Part shown: positions 45,356-55,810 of the stretch, piece by piece
Layout of the letters: each line of letters opens with the position of its first letter
Numbering within the stretch: the first letter of the stretch is position 1
Assembly (NCBI RefSeq): GCF_022539505.1
Contig: NC_061513.1
Coordinates: forward strand, 177,660,017 to 177,724,016
Length of the DNA stretch: 64,000 bases
From: Lolium rigidum
Taxonomy: Eukaryota > Streptophyta > Magnoliopsida > Poales > Poaceae
Direction: 5' to 3'
The notes under the pieces: model-generated
Databases searched by the model: none
The model's input: the letters and a program-made list of their open reading frames with translations, nothing else
Told to the model about the DNA's origin: nothing
Made by a program: the position numbers and the translations under genes

Positions 45356-46027
45356 TTAATGATGCACTCGTAAGAAATAGTAGTTGAAGCAAAAGAGAGC
45401 ATCAAGAAGCAAATTCAAAACAAATTTAAGCCTAACCCACTTCCTATGAAAAGGAATCTTGTAAATAAACAAATTCATGAAGCATAATGCAACAAGCATA
45501 GAAGGATAAAACAAGTGTAACTTCAAAAATTTCAGCATATAGAGAGGTGTTTTAGTAACATGAAAACTTCTACAACCATATTTTCCTCTCTCATAATAAC
45601 TTTCAGTAGCATCATGAACAAATTCAACAATATAACTATCACATAAAGCATTCTTATCATGAGTCTCATGCATAAAATTATTACTCTCCACATAAGCATA
45701 ATCAATTTTATTAGTAATAGTGGGAGCAAATTCAACAAAGTAGCTATCATTATTATTCTCATCATCAAATATAGGAGGCATATTGTAATCATAATTAAAA
45801 TTATCCTCCATAGTAGGCGGCACCAAAAGACCACTATCATTATAATCATCATATATGGGAGGCATATCATAATCAACATAAACTTTCTCCTCAATACCCG
45901 GAGGGCTAAAGAGATCATTTTCATCAAAACCGACCTCCCCAAGTTTAGCATTTTCTATATCATTATCAACAATGGTGTTCAAAGCGTTCATACTAATATT
46001 ACTACCAGCATGCAAATAAGGTTCCAT
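45356..46027 (-). CDS. F ORF: acidic protein with hydrophobic C-terminus (223 aa)
   Basis: The ATG at 46027 is about 216 nt after the primer site, the same spacing as in N1. Residues 1-110 are very acidic with repeated PPIYDDYND / PPIFDDENN units; a middle block has CDSYIVEFVHDATESYYERGKYGCR. The last 80 residues contain two hydrophobic stretches (about 165-185, with PSMLVALCFMNLFIY, and 200-220, with FVLNLLLDALFCFNYYF) that could be membrane segments. It is uninterrupted. No known domain is recognised. It may be the remnant of a linker or an env-like protein; undecided. Confidence 0.6.
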   Translation of the reverse strand: MEPYLHAGSNISMNALNTIVDNDIENAKLGEVGFDENDLFSPPGIEEKVYVDYDMPPIYDDYNDSGLLVPPTMEDNFNYDYNMPPIFDDENNNDSYFVEFAPTITNKIDYAYVESNNFMHETHDKNALCDSYIVEFVHDATESYYERGKYGCRSFHVTKTPLYMLKFLKLHLFYPSMLVALCFMNLFIYKIPFHRKWVRLKFVLNLLLDALFCFNYYFLRVHH

Positions 46028-46242
46028 AGGTTTTTTAATTTTCGCATTAAACCATTCATGTCTTGACTCGGGAAATAGTACAAAAAGCTCACGAGATGTT
46101 TTCCATTATGCCTTACTAGTGTTTAACAAGAAAAAAAAGATGCAATTGCAGGATCTAAAGGAAATAGCTTCGAGCACACACACAATGGCAACGAAAAGTA
46201 CTCGGCTACCCGGGACCGGAGTATGAGTGCCTTTTACCTTTC

Positions 46243-46261
46243 CTCCCCAGCAACGAGCGCG
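46243..46261 (-). other. F primer binding site, decayed tRNA-Asp type
   Basis: At the expected place beside the 5' LTR, the reverse complement reads CGCGCTCGTTGCTGGGGAG. It aligns to the tRNA-Asp site with several mismatches. Confidence 0.6.
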
Positions 46262-46272
46262 AGAAAAGTGCT

Positions 46273-47684
46273 TGATGTCTACGGGTGCTTCTATTCTTGT
46301 AGACAAGTGTTGGGCCTCCAAGAGCGAGAGGTTTGTAGAACAGCAACAAGTTTCCCTTAAGTGGATCACCCAAGGTTTATCGAACTCGGGGAGGAAGAGG
46401 TCAAAGATATCCCTCTCAAGCAACCCCGCAATCACGATACAAGAAGTCTCTTGTGTCCCCAACACACCTAATACACTTGTCAGATGTATAGGTGCACTAG
46501 TTCGGCGAAGAGATAGTGAAATACAAGTAGTATGGATGTATATGAGTGGTAATAAAAATCTGAATAAAATATGGCAGCGAGTAAACATGCAACAGAACAG
46601 TAAATAAACGGAGATTCGATGTTTGGAAACAAGGCCTAGGGATCATACTTTCACTAGTGGATACTCTCAACATTGATCACATAATAAAACCACTCTACAC
46701 TCTTTTGTTAGGTGATGAACACCACTAATTGCGTAGGGCTACAAGAGCACCTCAATGCCGGAGTTAACAAGCTCCACAACATTCAATGTTCATATTTAAA
46801 TAACCTTAGAGTGCATGATAGATCATTGCAATTACACCAAGTACTAACATAGCATGCACACTTGTCACCATCACACTATGAAGGAGGAATAGATCACATC
46901 AATACTATCATAGCAATAATTAACTTCATAATCTACAAGAGATTACAATCATAACCTACGCCAAGTACTACACGATGCACACACTGTCACCATTACACCG
47001 TGGAGGAGGAATAGTCTACTTTAATAACATCACTAGAGTAGCACATAGACGATATTCAACTAGATCACAAAGAGAGAGATGAACCACATAGCTACAGCAG
47101 AGCCCTCAGCCCCGGGGGTGAATTACTCCCTCCTCATCATGGAGACAGCGATGGCGGTGAAGATGGCTCCGGGGGCAATTCCCCGTCCCGGCAGGGTGCC
47201 GGAACAGAGACTTCTGTCCGCCGAATTGGAGTTTCGCGATGGCGGCGGCGTCCCTGGAGTCTTTCTAGAGTTTCGTCAATCCGTATCGCGTTTTTAGGTC
47301 GAAAGGGCTTATATAGGCGAAGAGGCGGAGTCGGAGGGGCCACGGGGCCTCCTCACACTAGGCCGGCGCGGCCAGGGTGGAGCCCGCGCGGCCCACACGT
47401 GTGGGGCCCCCAGGGCACCCCTCTGGTCCCCCTCTGACTTTCTGGAAGGTTCCGGGAAAAATAAGATGTTGGGTCTTCGTTTCGTCCAATTCCGAGAATA
47501 TTGCCCGAACAGCCTTTCTGGAACCAAAAACAGCAGAAAACAGCAACTGGCCCTTCGGCATCTCGTCAATAGGTTAGTTCCGGAAAACGCATAATAATGA
47601 CATATAATGTGTATAAAACATGTGTGTATCATCATAAAAGTAGCATGGAACATAAGAAATCATAGATACGTTTGAGACGTATCA
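46273..47684 (-). repeat. F 5' LTR
   Basis: 1,412 bp and very similar to the 3' copy; the G-box palindrome is at 47392-47405. Minus orientation is set by the terminal hairpin at 47665-47684 and the primer site at its left. Confidence 0.94.
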
Positions 47685-47689
47685 ATGCG

Positions 47690-49233
47690 TACAGTAGCAA
47701 GTTTTCCCTCAGAAAGAAACCAAGGTTTATCGAACCAGTAGGAGCCAAGAAGCACATTGAAGATTGATGGTGGCGGAGTGTAGTTCGGCGCAACACCAGG
47801 GATTCCGGTGCCAACGTGGAACCTGCACAACACAATCACAGAACTTTGCCCCAACGTGACAGTGAGGTTGTCAATCTCACCGGCTTGTCGTAAACAAAGG
47901 ATTAAACGTATTGTGTGGAAGATGATGATTGTTTGCGAAGAACGAGTAAAGAACAATTGCAGTAGATTGTATTTCAGATGTAAAGAATAGGACCGGGGTC
48001 CACGAGATCACTAGCGGTGTCTCTCCCATAAGATAGCGAGATGTTGGGTGAACAAATTACGGTTGGGCAATTGACAAATAAAGAAGGCATAACAATGCAC
48101 ATACATATATCATGATGAGTACTATGAGATTTAATCGGGGCATTACGATAAAGTACATAGACCGCTATCCAAGCATGCATCTATGCCTAAAAAGTCCACT
48201 TTCGAGTTATCATCCGAACCCCTCCAGTATTAAGTTGTAAACAACAGACAATTGCATTAAGTATGGTGCGTAATGTAATCAACACAAATATCCTTAGACA
48301 AAGCATCGATGTTTTATCCCTAGTGGCAACAAGCACATCCACAACCTTAGAACTTTCATCACTGTCCCAGATTTAATGGAGGCATGAACCCACTATCGAG
48401 CATAAATACCCCCTCTTGGAGTCACAAGTATCAACTTGGCCAGATCCTCTACTAGCAACGGAGAGCATGCAAGAACATAAATAACATATATGATAGATTG
48501 ATAATCAACTTGACATAGTATTCAATATTCATCGGATCCCAACAAACACAACATGAAGGATTACAAATAGATGATCTTGATCATGATAGGCAGCTCACAA
48601 GATCTAACATGATAGCACAATGAGGAGAAGACAACCATCTAGCTACTGCTATGGACCCATAGTCCAGGGGTGGACTACTCACACATCGATCCGGAGGCGA
48701 TCATGGCGATGAAGAGACCTCCGGGAGATGATTCCCCTCTCCGGCAGGGTGCCGGAGGCGATCTCCCGAATCCCCCGAGATGGGATTGGCGGCGGCGGCG
48801 TCTCTGGAAGGTTTTCCGTATCGTGGCTCTCGGTACTGGGGGTTTCGCGACGAAGGCTTTAAGTAGGCGGAAGGGCAGGTCAAGGGGCGTCACGGGGGCC
48901 CACACAACAGGGCCGCGCGGGCCCCCTGTTGGCCGCGCCGCCCTATTGTGGCGGCGCCCCGTGGCCCCACTTCGTCTCATCTTCGGACTTCTGGAAGCTT
49001 CGTGCAAAAATAGGACCCTGGGCGTTGATTTCGTCCAATTCCAAGAATATTTCCTTACTAGGATTTCTGAAACCAAAAACAGCAGAAAACAGCAACTAGC
49101 TCTTCGGCATCTCGTCAATAGGTTAGTGCCGGAAAATGCATAATAATGACATATAATGTGTATAAAACATGTGAGTATCATCATAAAAGTAGCATGGAAC
49201 GTAAGAAATTATAGATACGTTTGGGACGTATCA
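47690..49233 (-). repeat. S 3' LTR, main part
   Basis: It continues the LTR broken at 25787 and ends GGACGTATCA at 49233, with the polypurine tract adjacent. U3 carries a GC block at about 48890-48960 (GGGCCGCGCGGGCCC). Confidence 0.92.
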
Positions 49234-51808
49234 AGCATCCCCAAGCTTAGTTCCTACTCGCCCTCGAGTAGGTAAACGATAACAAAGATAATTTCTGAAG
49301 TGACATGCTATCATAATCTTGATCATACAATTGTAAAGCATATGAGATGAATGCAGCGATTCGAAGCAATGATGAAGATAATGAGTAAACAAATGAATCA
49401 TATAGCAAAGACTTTTCATGAATAATACTTTCAAAACAAGCATCAATAAGACTTGCATAAGAGTTACTCATAAAGCAATAAATTCAAAGTAAAGGTATTG
49501 AAGCAACACAAAGGAAGATATAAGTTTCAGCGGTTGCTTTCAACTTCAACATATTTATCTCATGGATAATTGTCAACACAAAGCAATATAACAAGTGCAA
49601 TAATTAAACATGTAAGAATCAATGCACACAGTTGATACAAGTGTTTGCTTCTGGGATAGAAAGAATAGGCAAACTGACTCAACAATAAAGTAGAAGATAG
49701 GCCCTTCACAGAGGGAAGCATTGATTACTATATTTGTGCTAGAGCTTTTCATTTTGAGAACGAGAAACAATTTTGTCAACGGTAGTAATAAAGCATATGT
49801 GTTATGTATAAGACATCCTATAAGTTGCAAGCCTCATGCATAGTATACCAATAGTGCTCGCACCTTGTCCTAATTAGCTTGGATTAACATAGATTATCAT
49901 TGCATAGCATATGTTTCAACCAAGTGTCACAAAGGGGTACCTCTATGCCGCCTGTACAAAGGTCTAAGGAGAAAGCTCGCATTGGATTTCTCGCTTTTGA
50001 TTATTCTCAACTTAGACATCCATACCGGGACAACATAGACAACAGATAATGGACTCCTCTTTAATGCATAAGCATTCAACAACAATTAATATTCTCATAA
50101 GAGATTGAGGATTAGTTGTCCACATCTGAAACTTCCACCATGAATCATGGCTTTAGTTAGCGGCCCAATGTTCTTCTCTAACAGTATGCATACTCAAACC
50201 ATTTAATCATGAAAATCGCCCTTACTTCAGACAAGACGAACATGCATAGCAACTCACATGATATTCAACAAAGGTAAAGTTGATGGCGTCCCCAGAAACA
50301 TGGTTACCGCTCAACAAGCAACTAATTAAGAAATAAGACACATAAGTACATATTCTTCACCACAATAGTTTTTAAGGCTATTTGTCCCATGAGCTATGTA
50401 TTGCAAGGGCAAAGAATAGAAATTTAAAGGTAGCACTCAAGTAATTTACTTTGGAATGGCGGAGAAATACCATGTAGTAGGTAGGTATGGTGGACACAAA
50501 TGGCATGGTTATTGGCTCAAGGATTTGGATGCACGAGAAGAATTCCTCTCAATACAAGGCTAGGCTAACAAGGTTGTTTGAAGCAAAGCTCACATATGAA
50601 CATATTGTAACTATTATAAGACTTTATATTGTCTCCTTTTTGTTCAAACACCTCAACCAAAAAATATCTAGACTCTAGAGATCAATCATGCAAACCAAAT
50701 TTTAACAAGCTCTATGTAGTTATTCATTAATGGGTACAAGGTACATGATGCAAGAGCTTAAACAAGATCTATATGAGCACAATAATTGCCAAGTATCAAA
50801 TTATTCAAGACATTATACCATCTACCACATGCGGCATTTTCCGTTTCCAACCATATAACAATGAATGAAATAGTCCAACTTTCGCAATGAACATTAAAGA
50901 TAAAGCTAAGAACACATGTGTTCATACGAAACAGCGGAGCGTGTCTCTCTCCCAAACAAAGAATGCCAGGATCCGATTTTATTCAAACAAAAACAAAAAT
51001 AAAAACAAACAGACGCTCCAAGTAAAGCACATAAGATGTGACGGAATAAAAATATAGTTTCACTAGAGGAACCTGATAAGTTGTCGATGAAGAAGGGATG
51101 CCTTGGGCATACCCAAGCTTAGACGCTTGAGTCTTCTTAAAATATATGCAGGGATGAACCACGGGGGCATCCCCAAGCTTTGACTTTTCACTCTTCTTGA
51201 TCATATTGTATCATCCTCCTCTCTTGACCCTTGAAAACTTCCTCCACACCAAACTCGAAACAAACTCATTAGAGGGTCAGTGCATAATTCATATATTCAG
51301 AGGTGACATAATCATTCTTAACACTTCTGGACATTGCACAAAGCTACTGAAAGTTAATGGAACAAAGAAATCCATCAAACATAGCAAAACAGGCAATGCG
51401 AAATAAAAGGCAGAATCTGTCAAAACAGAACAGTTCGTAAAGACGAATTTTAAAGTGGCACCAGACTTGCTCAGATGAAAATGCCCAAATTTAATGAAAG
51501 TTGCGCACATATCTGAGGATCACGCACGTAAATTGGCAGATTTTTTCAAATTTTCTATAGGGACTACTGCTCAAATTCGTGACAGCAAGAAATCTGTTCC
51601 TGCGCAGCAATCCAAATCTAGTATTGGCTTTACTATCAAAGACTTTACTTGGCACAACTATGCAATAAAATAAAGATAAGGAGAGGTTGCTACAGTAGTA
51701 ACAATTTCCAAGACTCAAATATAAAATAAAGTGCAGAAGTAAAATAATGGGTTATCTCCCATAAGCGCTTTTCTTTAACGCCTTTCAGCTAGGCGCGTAA
51801 AGTGTGTA
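49234..51808 (-). other. S 3' non-coding tail
   Basis: Homologous along its length to the tails of O1, N1 and F, with no credible ORF. It keeps the stem-loop ATGGG (51747-51751) / CCCAT (51758-51762) beside the ORF stop and two internal polypurine-like copies near 51110 and 51170. The GGGATGCC palindrome at 51095-51113 has one mismatch. Confidence 0.8.
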
Positions 51809-52420
51809 TCAAGTATTATCAAGAGATGAAGCATCAACATTACCTCGGGCATTACGCCTACCTTTCTTATTCTTTTTCTTACCCTTTGATTTAGGGAATA
51901 CATGTCTACCTCCTGGTGTAGAGGTGAATTCTAGGGTGCCTTCTCCCACATCTATGACTGCTCCCAATAGTTTCGGCGGGGATCTTCCGAGTGTGATTTG
52001 TCCTGTTCCTACACATTCAATAACAAGATAATCAGTGGATATTGTTCTTCCAAGAATGGTTGTATGCACACCCTCGGCTATTCCCTTAGGAATTATAATA
52101 GAGTTATCAATAAGAGTTATTCCTTCTCCCCCTTCAACGAGTCCCCAAAGTGTCAAAGATTCATAAATACTCTTAGCCATAAGGAAAAATTCAGACATAA
52201 TATCACAGTTGGCATGAAAAGTTTTACCACCAATAACAATTTTAATAGTAGGGTCCCATATTGAAGGTTCAGAGTTCACCAAAACTTGATCAAGACGGTT
52301 ACGAACATAACTATAATTTTTTTCCAAGCAAGATGCACTTGTCTCAAGAGTGTTTAATCTATTATAAATGCTAATAAGAGCTGAATCAAAGTTATTAGCT
52401 GAACTATGTGACATAGGCAT
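51809..52420 (-). CDS. S ORF: protease-like protein lacking the catalytic motif
   Basis: The first ATG is at 52420 (MPMSHSSANNFDSALISIYN); 203 uninterrupted residues follow. Residues about 60-160 follow the order of an Athila-type retropepsin: KIVIGGKTFHANCD, then a stretch ending LIDNSIIIPKGIAEGV, TDYLVIE, TLGRSPPKLLGAVIDVGEG. Where the active site D-[TSL]-G-A-S should be, the sequence reads CDIMSEFFLMA, so the catalytic glycine and following residues are gone. The tail is strongly basic (KSKGKKKNKKGRR) and ends SSLDNT. It is likely an inactive protease-derived binding protein; that is inference. The 5' end is close to the T2 insertion, so a longer start is possible. Confidence 0.65.
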   Translation of the reverse strand: MPMSHSSANNFDSALISIYNRLNTLETSASCLEKNYSYVRNRLDQVLVNSEPSIWDPTIKIVIGGKTFHANCDIMSEFFLMAKSIYESLTLWGLVEGGEGITLIDNSIIIPKGIAEGVHTTILGRTISTDYLVIECVGTGQITLGRSPPKLLGAVIDVGEGTLEFTSTPGGRHVFPKSKGKKKNKKGRRNARGNVDASSLDNT

Positions 52421-52432
52421 CCCCAATGGGCC

Positions 52433-52793
52433 TGTCGAAGATAGTACCCGGGGTTTACTGATGGCCCACTACTCGAAGAATAAGAAGATTCGGAAGCCCA
52501 AGATATTGTTAAGGAAAGCTAGAGTTGTAATAGGAAGCAGTATTTGTAATCTTGCGGGAGGAGTTAGAAACCTTCCCGGATTCTGTAACTTGTACAATAC
52601 GAATCCCTCGGCTCCACCTCCTATATAAGGGGGGGTCGAGGGACAAAGAAAGCACCGAATCATTGTTCCTCAAACCCTAGTTTCATAATCGTCGAGTACT
52701 TTTCGGCTGAAACCTTCGAGATCCACTTGCCCTCTACTTCCAACTAAACCCTAGTCTACAACTTGTAGGCATTGATAAGTTAATACCTTGTCA
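52433..52793 (+). repeat. T2 5' LTR (361 bp)
   Basis: Starts TGTCGAAGATAG and ends ATACCTTGTCA, directly before the primer site. TATA box TATATAA at 52622-52628. The start is inferred from the TG and from where homology with element S stops. Confidence 0.8.
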
Positions 52794-52795
52794 AT

Positions 52796-52813
52796 TGGCG
52801 CCGTCTGTGGGAA
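52796..52813 (+). other. T2 primer binding site
   Basis: TGGCGCCGTCTGTGGGAA two bases after the LTR. It shares TGGCGCCGT with the tRNA-Asp sites but then differs. The tRNA is not identified here. Confidence 0.8.
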
Positions 52814-52839
52814 TTAGAGTCGTCAAGGATCCTATCTCG

Positions 52840-55278
52840 ATGGCACGTTCAAGATCGTCGACTTCATCAACCGCAAACAACGCAATGGATCGAGGTAAAC
52901 AGATCGCAACTGGTCTTGTCGAGTTTGTTCCTCACCCGCCCTCCCGTTTGGATGCATATGCATATCTGGAGGAGCCTATGGAGATGACGTTCGGAAGGTT
53001 TCACTTTCACGTCGAGAAAGAAGGATCGTATCGTGTCGAAATTCCGATTTCATCGGGATCGTCGGCGGTCGATTCCGATTTTTCAAGCTATACATCGTCA
53101 ACCGAATCAGGAGAGGAAGAAACTTCGTCGTCACGCTTCATCAGCATTAGGGAAAGAGAATACTCGCCAAGATCTTCAACGACATATCGTTTGAGTCATC
53201 TGCGGACTCTTATATAAGCGATGGCTCAAGCAGTGTCGACAGTTACAACTTCATCGACAAATCTACCATAGTGGGCAAGGTCTTCACCAATCTTAATGAT
53301 GGTGTCACCAAACCCGACATAGATCTGGATACAAAATATCATCAGATTTATGTTATCGGAGAGCCAAGCCGTGACCAGGAGGAAACATCTGAGGCTTTCG
53401 ACGATTTGGGAAACCCATACGTCGATCCCTCTAATCTGCGACAAGGTCTAGGCAGTAAATACGTCGGACCTGAGCCTCGCGATAGAGTCCAGCTCCCGCA
53501 GGCAGCATGGGATAGAGCCGCAAGAGCTATGGATGGCTCAGAACCAATGGCTACAACAGCCACGCCAGCAGAGTTGCAAGCATATCAATATAGGCTCGCA
53601 CGAGCCGCAAGGGAATTGCAAAAACAGACAGATGCTTTAAATAGAAGAAAGGAGGCAGCCTCTGCTTCAAGCAGGCGAAGAGCGGAGTTAAGTCGACAAT
53701 GCGGAACTTCGGGAGATAGCCACAGAGAAGCTCGGAACAGAGCAAGATCAAGATTGCAACATATACCCGAAGGAGAAAGAGAGTACCTGGTTCAAAACCT
53801 CGACATGTCTTTTATGTCGATAGACACAAGAGGAAATATTATCCCCAAAACACCAGAAGCTGGGTATATGGCGACACAAGCCTTTATCCTTGCGTCTAGG
53901 CCACCTCCAGGAGACCCAAGAGAGGCACTATACAATATGGCAGTGGCAGGAGCCGAAGCCATGGGAACGGCCGTTTGCATCAACACCGCCAGAGGGAGCA
54001 GCAAGTCAAAATAGTCCACGACCTGCGGCAGCAGCAGCAGCAACTGTCGAAGGAACAAGTGGGGCAAGAGACACGACAACACAAGCAAGGGTGGACAGAG
54101 CACGGCAAGGCAGAAGGGAACATCGGCATTACCCAGAATTAAACGACGAGGATATGTGCGGTTTGCCGTGCTTCACAAGGAGAGTACGAAAAACTCGAGT
54201 CCCTTCGGGATTTAAGTTGTCTGATAATTTCAAGAAATTCGACGGCCTGCAAGATCCAGAGGACTGGCTAGTTGATTACCTCGAGACGGTGAAGCTAACT
54301 GGAGGAACCAGGGCAACAGCTATGCAAAGCATCCAAGTGCATTTAAGTGGAGCCGCACGATCTTGGTTCAAAAAGCTTCCTCCCGGGTCTATCGACAGTT
54401 GGGATAGCTTCGAGGACATATTCGTCAAGAATTTCAGGTCCACCTGCAAGAAACCCGCATCTCTAGAGGAATTACGGGCGTGTCGACAGAAGCCTGACGA
54501 GCCAATGAGAAAATATATCCAAAGGTGGAACATCATCAAAAACTCGGCAGAAAATATATCTGACGAGAGAGCAATAGATGCGTTTGTCGCAGGGATCAGG
54601 CGTGGAGATTTTGTCGAGGATTTGGGAAGGACCAATCCAAAGACAGTGTCCGCGTTAATGGAAATAGCAAACAGATGGGCAGATGGAGAAGATGCTGTCC
54701 ACAACAAACGGCATAGGTCGCCAGAGGAAGACCGCGGTCGAAATTATCAACCAAGACGACGATTTCCTCGACGAGTACTCGAGCTATGATGCTCCGGGAC
54801 AAATCTCGGCCGGTTTCCGAGCAAGTGCGGGAGGAAACAACGAGAGATGATTACCAGAGAAGTAATGAGCAACGAGGCGACAATAGAGATGAATCTCGAA
54901 ACAATAGGCAAAACAGCGGGCCAAGGTTCCAGAGGCCTTTCGTGTCTCCCGAAGAAATGATGAACGGGCCGTGTCAAATGCACTTTTTCCTCGACAGCAA
55001 CGGAAAAAGACAGTCGGGACATCTACAGAAGGATTGTCGTAATTTCCAAGCAATGCTAAGATATGCAGGGCATGCTAATGCACGAGGCGGCGCAAAGAAA
55101 TCCTCGGGAACCCAGAAGTGAGGTTCACTTGCCACCTCCTCCCGCGATTACGGACGACAATCGACATCAGCTCAGAATAGCGGCGGCACCTGCACCACCA
55201 CCTTACGTCGATCCTAATTCTAACGGAGCAGTCTCGATGATTCAGAAGGGAGGCCATCCAATAGAACTCAGAAAGTAA
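52840..55278 (+). pseudogene. T2 gag (broken by frameshifts)
   Basis: The ATG at 52840 (MARSRSSTSS) gives 125 codons to a TAA at 53215. The frame then shifts to 53220-54014, 54015-54789, 54786-55121 and 55122-55278. The capsid core lies at 54230-54700: DPEDWLVDYLETVKL, GAARSWFKKLPPGSIDSW, FVKNFRSTCKKP and MRKYIQRWN, the Retrotrans_gag family. A degenerate zinc-binding region (CQMHFFLDSNG ... HLQKDC) is near 54980-55040. The N-terminal 350 codons are rich in Ser, Ala and Arg, as in other Tat elements. Confidence 0.85.
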
Positions 55279-55810
55279 TTTCGCGGCAGGTGTTCATGGC
55301 AGAGAAAATGCCTCCACCAACAGTCGAGTACCTTAATTGGTCAGGGAAAGATATTGGTTTCACTATAGCAGATCACCACAGCAAGTTCCTCGACCAGGGC
55401 AGTCAGCACTCATACTACCAGCGGTCATCGCAGGATTTGACGTATCTCGCGTATTTATAGATGGTGGCAGCATCTTAAACCTTATGTATGCAGATACATT
55501 AAGGAAGATGAACATATCTCTAGCAAACTTGAAGCCAACAGACACGAGATTTCACGGTATCACACCAGAGAAGCCAAGCTATCCACTGGGGAAGATTAAT
55601 CTCGACGTTCAGTTTGGGACCCGAGAAAATTACAGAATCGACAAGTTGGAGTTTGAAGTTGTAGATTTCCCGTCACAATACCACGCTCTGTTGGGACGAC
55701 CAGCATACGCTAGATTTATGGCGGTACCACATTATACGTACCTGTTGTGGAGGATGCCTGGACCTAAAGGACCAAATCACAGTCAAAGGAAGCTTCGCCC
55801 TAGCCGATAA
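55279..55810 (+). pseudogene. T2 aspartic protease
   Basis: One frame holds the active-site block VSRVFIDGGSILNLMYADTL near 55440, where D-G-G replaces the common D-T/S-G, and YHALLGRPAYARFMAVPHYTY near 55680. Conserved spacing supports a retropepsin. After 55750 the reading shifts frame. Confidence 0.85.

Larger units (their letters stand above)
25783..47689 (-). mobile_element. F: non-autonomous gypsy element, host of G
   Basis: LTRs 25788-27203 and 46273-47684 have an exact TSD ATGCG (25783-25787, 47685-47689). The internal region without G is about 3.5 kb (27204-27906 plus 43451-46272). It has a decayed tRNA-Asp primer site, one ORF and the family non-coding tail. U3 and tail are related to N1/O1/S, but U5, leader and ORF are different. 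Confidence 0.94.
25729..52432 (-). mobile_element. S: non-autonomous gypsy element (3' portion), host of F and T2
   Basis: A minus-oriented O1/N1-type element. Its 3' LTR is split by F into 25734-25787 and 47690-49233; rejoined it is 1,598 bp, the family length. The internal region runs from 49234 to the T2 insertion at 52433. The 5' LTR and second TSD must lie beyond the window on the far side of T2. The left flank 25729-25733 (CACGG) would be the TSD. It inserted just upstream of the T1 antisense ATG. Confidence 0.85.
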
